Shown here: piece after piece, positions 14,032 through 18,121 of the stretch | Numbering within the stretch: position 1 is the stretch's first letter | How the letters are laid out: every line of letters begins with the position of its first letter | Origin: Bacillota bacterium | GTDB taxonomy: Bacteria; Bacillota; Clostridia; Lachnospirales; Bianqueaceae | NCBI GenBank assembly: GCA_017467985.1 | Contig: JAFUJY010000146.1 | Span: 1 to 18,121, forward strand | Direction of reading: 5' to 3' | DNA length: 18,121 nt | Notes under the pieces: model-generated | Seen by the model: the letters and a program-made list of their open reading frames with translations, nothing else | Databases searched by the model: none | Told to the model about the DNA's origin: nothing | Translations under genes and position numbers: made by a program

Positions 14032-14793
14032 TTATTCATCTCCCTGCATTCGTTTAATAAACATCTCTACCAGTGCACCGCTGGCAGTCCCGGTATGCCC
14101 GTCTCCTTCGATCAGCGTAAAACAATACTGGTACGGGTCCCCATCAAAACCCTGCACTTCATCTCGGATCATCTCGTTCATATTCCGCCACGGGTCAAAT
14201 TCCCCGCAGCCGTGGTCCAAAATGGGTTTGGGGCGATCTGTCAGTAGCAGCTCCCGAATCATTTTTCGAACACAATACTGGGATTCTTTGATATCCCCTT
14301 CGCCGAACATGCGAATCTTATCCTTCATGCGATAGCTGAAATCCGCATCTGCTTTGTCGCCGGCACCATAAGCACCGATGGCACCAAAGGTCTCAGGATG
14401 ACTGAAACCCACATGCAGGCATCCGTACCCGCCATTGGAAAAACCACTGATCCAGTTATCTTCCCTTCTGGCAGACAAATTGGGCAAAAGTCCCCGCATA
14501 ATTCTGGGCAATTCCACGCCAATATATTCCCCGAACTTCTGACCCATGGCCATATCAATAAAGCAAGAATGGTAGGCATTGGGCAGAATCACTGCCATAT
14601 TTTTATACTTAGAAGCATAGGCCTCGATGCGGGTATCCCGTACCCAGGCGGTCTGATCGCCGGAACCACCGTGAAGCAGCCACAAAACCTTCAGCGGCTC
14701 TTCAACCTGCTGAGGTTTATCTGGCATCAGCGCCCACACATCCATGCCCATCTGCAGCACTGCAGAATAAATATGAAATTGCATCAATGTCAT
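14032..14793 (-). CDS. Esterase D/FrmB-like alpha/beta-hydrolase (intact triad)
   Basis: Cytoplasmic serine esterase of 253 residues in the putative-esterase family (esterase D, FrmB, tributyrin esterase). The oxyanion region is L-L-H-G-G-S-G-D at 39-46, the nucleophile elbow G-F-S-N-G-G at 117-122 (Ser119), the likely acid Asp200 in C-G-E-F-D, and the His is His233 in G-D-G-H-T-G. The start is ATG 14793 rather than an upstream in-frame start at 14949, because GGGAGG lies eight bases before it. The ATG overlaps the previous gene's TGA (ATGA), so the pair is translationally coupled. It probably removes acetyl or other acyl groups from the glycan attacked by the lyase and rhamnosidase. Confidence 0.9.
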   Translation of the reverse strand: MTLMQFHIYSAVLQMGMDVWALMPDKPQQVEEPLKVLWLLHGGSGDQTAWVRDTRIEAYASKYKNMAVILPNAYHSCFIDMAMGQKFGEYIGVELPRIMRGLLPNLSARREDNWISGFSNGGYGCLHVGFSHPETFGAIGAYGAGDKADADFSYRMKDKIRMFGEGDIKESQYCVRKMIRELLLTDRPKPILDHGCGEFDPWRNMNEMIRDEVQGFDGDPYQYCFTLIEGDGHTGTASGALVEMFIKRMQGDE

Positions 14794-15479
14794 TGTGCCA
14801 GCCTCCCTTCTAACAGCATGCGGAATGTTTCTTCCATTCGATCCTTTACGGTTTGCCCTTCCAGAGAAACCACTGTCACATTGGTACTGCCTTCTGCCCA
14901 GGGACACTTCTCCACCTTGCTGCATGCCAGCACCACTGGGATCTTGCACTGATTACTCAGCACATAACCATTCTTGGCAAGCTCTGCCCGCTCCCCGAAA
15001 ATATACTCCGGTTTCGGCTGAAGATGTGTATCATACAGCGGGGACACATCTAAAATGGGATCGACCGCGATTGCCTGAGCAAAGGCTTCCGGTGCATTCT
15101 GAGCCGCCATAATGGCACCGTAACCACCCATATCCACGCCCATAATGATGCGTTCTGCCGGGTCTGCCGAAATGGGGAACCACCCTGCCAGTTTCTCTGG
15201 CAGCTCCTGAGTGATATAATCCCCCCAATTATAACCGGCCACACTATTCACATAAAAACTCTGATTGCCCTGTACCAGCACAATTGCTTTTCCCGCATTT
15301 TCTGCATAACGCTCCAGAGCCACGCTCTTTAACCACTGGGTACGATCCGCCTCACGACTATGCAGCAGCATGACCAGTGGGTATTTTTTTCCCGGCAGCG
15401 GGCGCTGGGGCAAAAACACTTCGATGCCCACATAGGTGTGCGGTCCGTCTGCAAATGTTTGAACCTGAATCCAATTCAT
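14790..15479 (-). CDS. Esterase-fold paralogue with nucleophile Ser replaced by Asp
   Basis: A 229-residue protein of the same fold as its downstream neighbour: L-V-M-L-L-H at 35-40, an elbow M-G-V-D-M-G-G-Y-G-A at 113-122 and the usual N-A-P-E-A-F after it. The elbow reads G-x-D-x-G: codon GAT (Asp116) stands where the catalytic serine should be, two base changes from any Ser codon. The oxyanion glycines after L-L-H are also missing (S-R-E-A-D), and no His follows residue 152, so the triad is gone. The start is ATG 15479 with AGGGGG upstream; the in-frame extension to 15536 was rejected. It is first in the four-gene operon. It may bind ligand, pair with the active esterase, or use another chemistry. 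Confidence 0.88.
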   Translation of the reverse strand: MNWIQVQTFADGPHTYVGIEVFLPQRPLPGKKYPLVMLLHSREADRTQWLKSVALERYAENAGKAIVLVQGNQSFYVNSVAGYNWGDYITQELPEKLAGWFPISADPAERIIMGVDMGGYGAIMAAQNAPEAFAQAIAVDPILDVSPLYDTHLQPKPEYIFGERAELAKNGYVLSNQCKIPVVLACSKVEKCPWAEGSTNVTVVSLEGQTVKDRMEETFRMLLEGRLAQ

Positions 15480-15507
15480 TGTATAAGACCCCCTTGTTTT
15501 TTCTTTT

Positions 15508-15536
15508 ATTATACTCTGGTCGCGACAAAAAAACAA
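15508..15536 (-). promoter_or_regulatory. Promoter of the esterase/lyase/rhamnosidase operon
   Basis: On the minus strand, a perfect TATAAT (15513-15508) is preceded at 17 bp by TTGTTT (15536-15531). The first gene starts 29 bp downstream. The -35 box is weak (TTG only), which would suit an activator-dependent operon, but no operator was recognised. Confidence 0.55.
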
Positions 15537-15583
15537 GACAAAACTCCTTGACAGTGGATATATCCGTCCCTTATAATAAAATC
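15522..15583. repeat. GGGACGGA-type intergenic repeat, copy B
   Basis: Shares GCGACAAAAA, ACTCCTTG and TCCGTCCC-TTATAAT with copy A at 5561-5633, in the same order and orientation. Here the element overlaps both divergent promoters. It contains the 10-bp palindrome GGATATATCC (15557-15566). Confidence 0.5.
15548..15577 (+). promoter_or_regulatory. Sigma-A promoter of the 15608 gene
   Basis: Perfect TTGACA (15548-15553) and perfect TATAAT (15572-15577) with an 18-bp spacer containing the palindrome GGATATATCC. This is the strongest-looking promoter in the window. Transcription should start about 15584, giving a leader of about 24 nt. Confidence 0.8.
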
Positions 15584-15607
15584 ATCAAAACGAAAGGGGA
15601 TTAAACT

Positions 15608-16231
15608 ATGTATACTGAAGAAACAAATATGTACCAGCGCGACCATATTTTTCTAAAAAAATGGCTGACCATCCTGTTCTGGCTGATTATTCCGTCCACT
15701 ATTGCAGGATTCATGACCCAAGAGAGTGTCGCAGCCTCTGCACCAGGATTATATTCCTTCGGGCAGATCCTCAAAACTCTCAGCGCACTGGCATATTCTG
15801 CCATTCTTTTGGTGCTTGCCAAGGCCCATCAGAATTATCGTGTCGCAGGCGCCTGCGGTATCATTGTATCCATACTTAATTACGTCTCAAGCCTACTGGC
15901 AGTTCCGTTTTTGACGGTTGTATTTTCCATCCTGATCATCATTTTGGGACTGGCAGGAGAATACCAGGAATATACAGCCCATGCTCAAGTGGTTGCACCC
16001 TGGGATTCGGTGCTTGCTGAGAAATGGTATACTTTGTGGAAGTGGTATATCGGTTCCATGATTGCGGCCCTTGCCAGCATCGTTCTGATGGTGATTATTC
16101 CCTTGTTGGGCGCTCTTGCCACCATCGTTTCACTCATCGCTGCAGCTGTAGTAAGCATTATCAAACTGGTATATCTTTACCGTACCGGGCGCGCCATTAA
16201 TTGCCCGGTGGAAGAAGCCCTTCCCTATTAA
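15608..16231 (+). CDS. Multi-pass membrane protein of unknown function
   Basis: A 207-residue membrane protein with about five or six hydrophobic segments: roughly 18-36, 50-70, two between 78 and 117, and one or two between 145 and 193. The C-terminus is polar (Y-R-T-G-R-A-I-N-C-P-V-E-E-A). No catalytic or transport motif was recognised. The ATG at 15608 is preceded by AAAGGGGA; an internal ATG at 15629 is possible but has no ribosome site. It has its own strong promoter and terminator, and no obvious link to the divergent glycan operon. The high proportion of Ile, Leu, Ala and Val suggests a small integral membrane protein. Confidence 0.85.
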   Translation: MYTEETNMYQRDHIFLKKWLTILFWLIIPSTIAGFMTQESVAASAPGLYSFGQILKTLSALAYSAILLVLAKAHQNYRVAGACGIIVSILNYVSSLLAVPFLTVVFSILIIILGLAGEYQEYTAHAQVVAPWDSVLAEKWYTLWKWYIGSMIAALASIVLMVIIPLLGALATIVSLIAAAVVSIIKLVYLYRTGRAINCPVEEALPY

Positions 16232-16251
16232 CTATCGCCCGATCATAAAAA

Positions 16252-16297
16252 AGGGATGCTTCCCTCTACTCCAGAGAGAAGCATCCCTAATTTTTTT
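16252..16297. terminator. Bidirectional terminator between convergent genes
   Basis: Stem AGGGATGCTTC (16252-16262) pairs with GAAGCATCCCT (16278-16288). An A tract lies at the left base and seven T (16291-16297) at the right base. It ends the membrane-protein gene on the plus strand and the lipoprotein gene on the minus strand, whose stop codon lies in the T tract. Confidence 0.92.
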
Positions 16298-16910
16298 ATT
16301 TCTTTTCAATCCATTCCAGTCCGGTCAAAATCTGTGCCAGGGCATCTGTTTTGCTTTCGGACTGATAATCCACATAATGGAACTGGTAAAGTCTGTCGCC
16401 GTGACCCAGCATGCCCACCTGCACCACCATCTTGGTGCCATCGGTCATGGCAAATCGGCAGGTATATGTGAGCACAGTGTGATCACCATACTTTACAATC
16501 TCCGGAGACGACAAGACAGACACTGTCATGTTCACATTCAGGAAGGCGGCCTTTAACTCCTCACCGCTCATCAGCTGTTCTTCCAGTACAGAATCCTTCA
16601 CTTCCGAGCCCATATTCAGGTAGGAAATGGCCAGGAAGTTCCGTGTCTTGGTGGCCCACTCTGGACTTGTCAGGCAGCTGACCCAATTTACTCCATTAGA
16701 AGTATTTACCAGCTGGAAGGGCTCCACCGCTGCATCCGTAAATCCGGACACATCGGCGGCTGTCCACCCGGCTTCACAGGGAAACTGCATCTCTCCCACC
16801 GCGTACTCCGGCCAGTTTGCCGGAGCTTTTACGCTTTCGTTGGGATATCCGCAGGAACACATCGTCGTCATCATGCATACACACAGCAGAGTGCAAAGTA
16901 TCTTTTTCAT
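16296..16910 (-). CDS. Small lipoprotein of unknown function
   Basis: A 204-residue secreted lipoprotein. The signal M-K-K-I-L-C-T-L-L-C-V-C-M-M ends in M-C-S-C with Cys20 as the probable lipidated residue. The start at 16910 follows GGAGG; an in-frame ATG four codons upstream, at 16922, overlaps that site and was rejected. The mature part is a globular alpha/beta domain with no recognised motif. Its pattern (strand, helix, long middle helix E-E-L-K-A-A-F, then strands with V-L-T-Y-T-C-R-F) recalls PsbP/DUF1795-like folds, but this is only a guess. It starts 22 bp after ileS stops, so it is probably co-transcribed with ileS, with no evident functional link. Confidence 0.85.
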   Translation of the reverse strand: MKKILCTLLCVCMMTTMCSCGYPNESVKAPANWPEYAVGEMQFPCEAGWTAADVSGFTDAAVEPFQLVNTSNGVNWVSCLTSPEWATKTRNFLAISYLNMGSEVKDSVLEEQLMSGEELKAAFLNVNMTVSVLSSPEIVKYGDHTVLTYTCRFAMTDGTKMVVQVGMLGHGDRLYQFHYVDYQSESKTDALAQILTGLEWIEKK

Positions 16911-16932
16911 AAAGACCTCCATCCGGCTGCAA

Positions 16933-18121
16933 TTACAGCTTCTTTACTGCAAAAGTAACCTTTTCTCCATTTACATTCCATTCTTTTTCGTAAGCACCTT
17001 CCAGGGCATCCTTCTGCACGCTCTCAGCCAAAACATCACCGGCGATCATAGCAGCATTGGCGGCGATTACGGTCTCAGCCTTCTCGCTGCCGCTATAGGA
17101 AACCAGAATATGGTCGGTTACTTCGAAACCAGCTTCCTTACGCATGGTCTGAACCTTACTGATAACCTCACGTACGAAACCTTCTTCCAGCAGAGCTTCG
17201 CTCAGGTTGGTATCCAGAACTACGGTCAGCTCGCCATTATTCTCGGACATGAATCCGGGCTTCTGGGCGGATTCGATCAGCAGATCAGTTTCAGCCAGTA
17301 CAACTTCATTGCCATCCAGGTTCAGTACCAGATCCTGGCCGCTCTTCAGAATATCCATGGCGTCGTTGCCATCCAGCTCGGTCAGCGCCTGACGGATCTT
17401 GCCCAGCAGCTTACCGTACTTAGGACCAACGGTTCTCAGCTGAGGCTTGAAGCTGTAGCTGGTAAAGCTGCGAACATCCTGAGTGAATACGATTTCTTTC
17501 ACATTCAGCTCATCCTTGATGATGGCAGCATATTCCTCGCCCAGGGCTTCCTTGTCACTCTTTACATACATTACACCGATGGGCTGACGATTCTTGATGT
17601 TGGCATTGTTACGGCAAGCACGACCGGCAACAACGATTTCCAGAATCTCTTCCATGGCGTCTTCCAGACCGGCATCGATCTTGGACTCGTCGCAAACGGG
17701 GTAATCGCACAGATGAATGCTCTTGGGTGCAGATGCATCCAGACCAGCCACCAGATTCAGATAGATCTCCTCAGACATGAAAGGAATCAGCGGTGCGGAC
17801 AGCTTAGCAACGGTTACCAGTGCCTGATGCAGGGTCAGATAAGCGTTGATCTTGTCCTGGGTCATATCCTTGCCCCAGTAACGCTCACGGCCACGGCGTA
17901 CGTACCAGTTACTCAGCTCGTCAACAAAGTCCTCCAGAGCCTTAGCGGACTCGGGAATACGATAGTTGCCCAGATGATTATCTACGGTCTTGATCAGAGT
18001 ATTCAGCTTGGACAGCAGCCACTTATCCATGATGGACAGGGTCTCGTAATCCATAGTATACTTGGTGGGATCAAACTGGTCGATCTCTGCATACAGGCAG
18101 TAGAATGCGTAGGTATTCCAC
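16933..18121 (-). CDS. ileS: Isoleucyl-tRNA synthetase, C-terminal part (N-terminus outside window)
   Basis: Charges tRNA-Ile with isoleucine. The frame is open to the window edge: the bases beyond the internal ATG at 18054 encode W-N-T-Y-A-F-Y-C-L-Y-A-E-I-D-Q-F-D-P-T-K-Y-T, a typical IleRS stretch, so only about the last 396 residues are present. The catalytic HIGH and KMSKS motifs are upstream, outside the window. The anticodon-binding domain (W-L-L-S-K-L-N to P-F-M-S-E-E-I-Y) and the long C-terminal domain (K-N-R-Q-P-I-G to the end) match the IleRS type found in archaea and many anaerobic Firmicutes rather than the zinc-tailed Escherichia coli type. Codon use is more regular than in neighbouring genes, as expected for a highly expressed gene. 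Confidence 0.95.
   Translation of the reverse strand, partial: WNTYAFYCLYAEIDQFDPTKYTMDYETLSIMDKWLLSKLNTLIKTVDNHLGNYRIPESAKALEDFVDELSNWYVRRGRERYWGKDMTQDKINAYLTLHQALVTVAKLSAPLIPFMSEEIYLNLVAGLDASAPKSIHLCDYPVCDESKIDAGLEDAMEEILEIVVAGRACRNNANIKNRQPIGVMYVKSDKEALGEEYAAIIKDELNVKEIVFTQDVRSFTSYSFKPQLRTVGPKYGKLLGKIRQALTELDGNDAMDILKSGQDLVLNLDGNEVVLAETDLLIESAQKPGFMSENNGELTVVLDTNLSEALLEEGFVREVISKVQTMRKEAGFEVTDHILVSYSGSEKAETVIAANAAMIAGDVLAESVQKDALEGAYEKEWNVNGEKVTFAVKKL

Larger units (their letters stand above)
1881..16250. repeat. Dispersed iterated hexamer TRCCAG (TGCCAG/CTGGCA and TACCAG/CTGGTA)
   Basis: By hand count this span holds about 60 TGCCAG and 48 CTGGCA on the plus strand, plus about 32 TACCAG and 15 CTGGTA: some 155 sites, one per 93 bp. 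Uniform base frequency predicts about 14. Sites are scattered singly, not in arrays. They occur in both orientations, in several reading frames, and in intergenic DNA, promoter spacers and a terminator stem. The following base is rarely G. Counts may be off by a few. Function unknown. Confidence 0.85.

Noticed and set aside
14398..14952. 184-residue ORF on the plus strand
   Set aside because: Antisense to the two esterase genes, which carry clear family motifs; a shadow frame.
15480..15536. Longer start for the Asp-elbow esterase paralogue
   Set aside because: The extension covers the -10 and -35 boxes and is rich in charged residues foreign to the fold. ATG 15479 has AGGGGG upstream.
1881..16250. 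CRISPR array or tandem repeat as explanation of the TGCCAG sites
   Set aside because: Sites are single, irregularly spaced, in both orientations and inside conserved genes; no repeat-spacer periodicity exists.
1881..16250. Leu-Ala (CTG-GCA) codon preference as full explanation of the motif
   Set aside because: The motif also occurs in other frames, in the opposite orientation within the same genes, and in intergenic DNA.

Overview
The window looks like chromosome from a spore-forming, Gram-positive anaerobe of the Clostridia type (gut Lachnospiraceae/Oscillospiraceae-like). The reasons are a clear SpoIIID sporulation regulator, AGGAGG-type ribosome binding sites in front of nearly every gene, lipoprotein signal peptides instead of an outer-membrane export system, hairpin-plus-T-run terminators, and the IleRS type with an extended C-terminal domain. 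No IS element, phage gene, tRNA, rRNA or CRISPR array was found.

Layout from left to right. (1) 1-1874, + strand: the end of a polyamine ABC transporter operon, potC (cut by the window edge) and potD. (2) 1996-2430, + strand: a small all-helical protein of unknown function, ending at a terminator shared with the next gene. (3) 2480-4557, - strand: a GNAT acetyltransferase, a SASA-type carbohydrate acetylesterase and a Cof-type HAD phosphatase. (4) 4741-5469, + strand: a protein with a PD-(D/E)XK-like C-terminal half. (5) 5778-9456, - strand: a three-gene operon of PadR regulator, DUF2812 membrane protein and a 742-residue protein with a C-terminal TerD-like domain. (6) 9630-9929, + strand: spoIIID with a sigma-E-like promoter, followed by a 23-bp tandem repeat. 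(7) 10048-15479, - strand: a four-gene, tightly overlapping glycan-degradation operon: an esterase-fold protein whose nucleophile Ser is Asp, an intact esterase, a heparinase II/III-family lyase and a GH78 alpha-L-rhamnosidase. (8) 15608-16231, + strand: a membrane protein. (9) 16296-18121, - strand: a small lipoprotein behind ileS (cut by the window edge).

The glycan operon enzymes have no signal peptides, so they probably act in the cytoplasm on imported oligosaccharides carrying rhamnose, uronic acid and ester groups. The PadR/DUF2812/TerD operon resembles an inducible envelope or stress-response unit; its function cannot be read from sequence.

The strongest unexplained signal is not a gene. 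The hexamer TGCCAG/CTGGCA, and the one-base relative TACCAG/CTGGTA, occur about 155 times between roughly 1881 and 16250 by hand count. About 14 would be expected from uniform base composition. They occur in both orientations, in several reading frames, and in intergenic DNA, promoters and terminator stems, but are sparse in potCD and ileS. This is a genome-signature-type iterated motif (TRCCAG), comparable in density to HIP1 of cyanobacteria, and its function is unknown to me.
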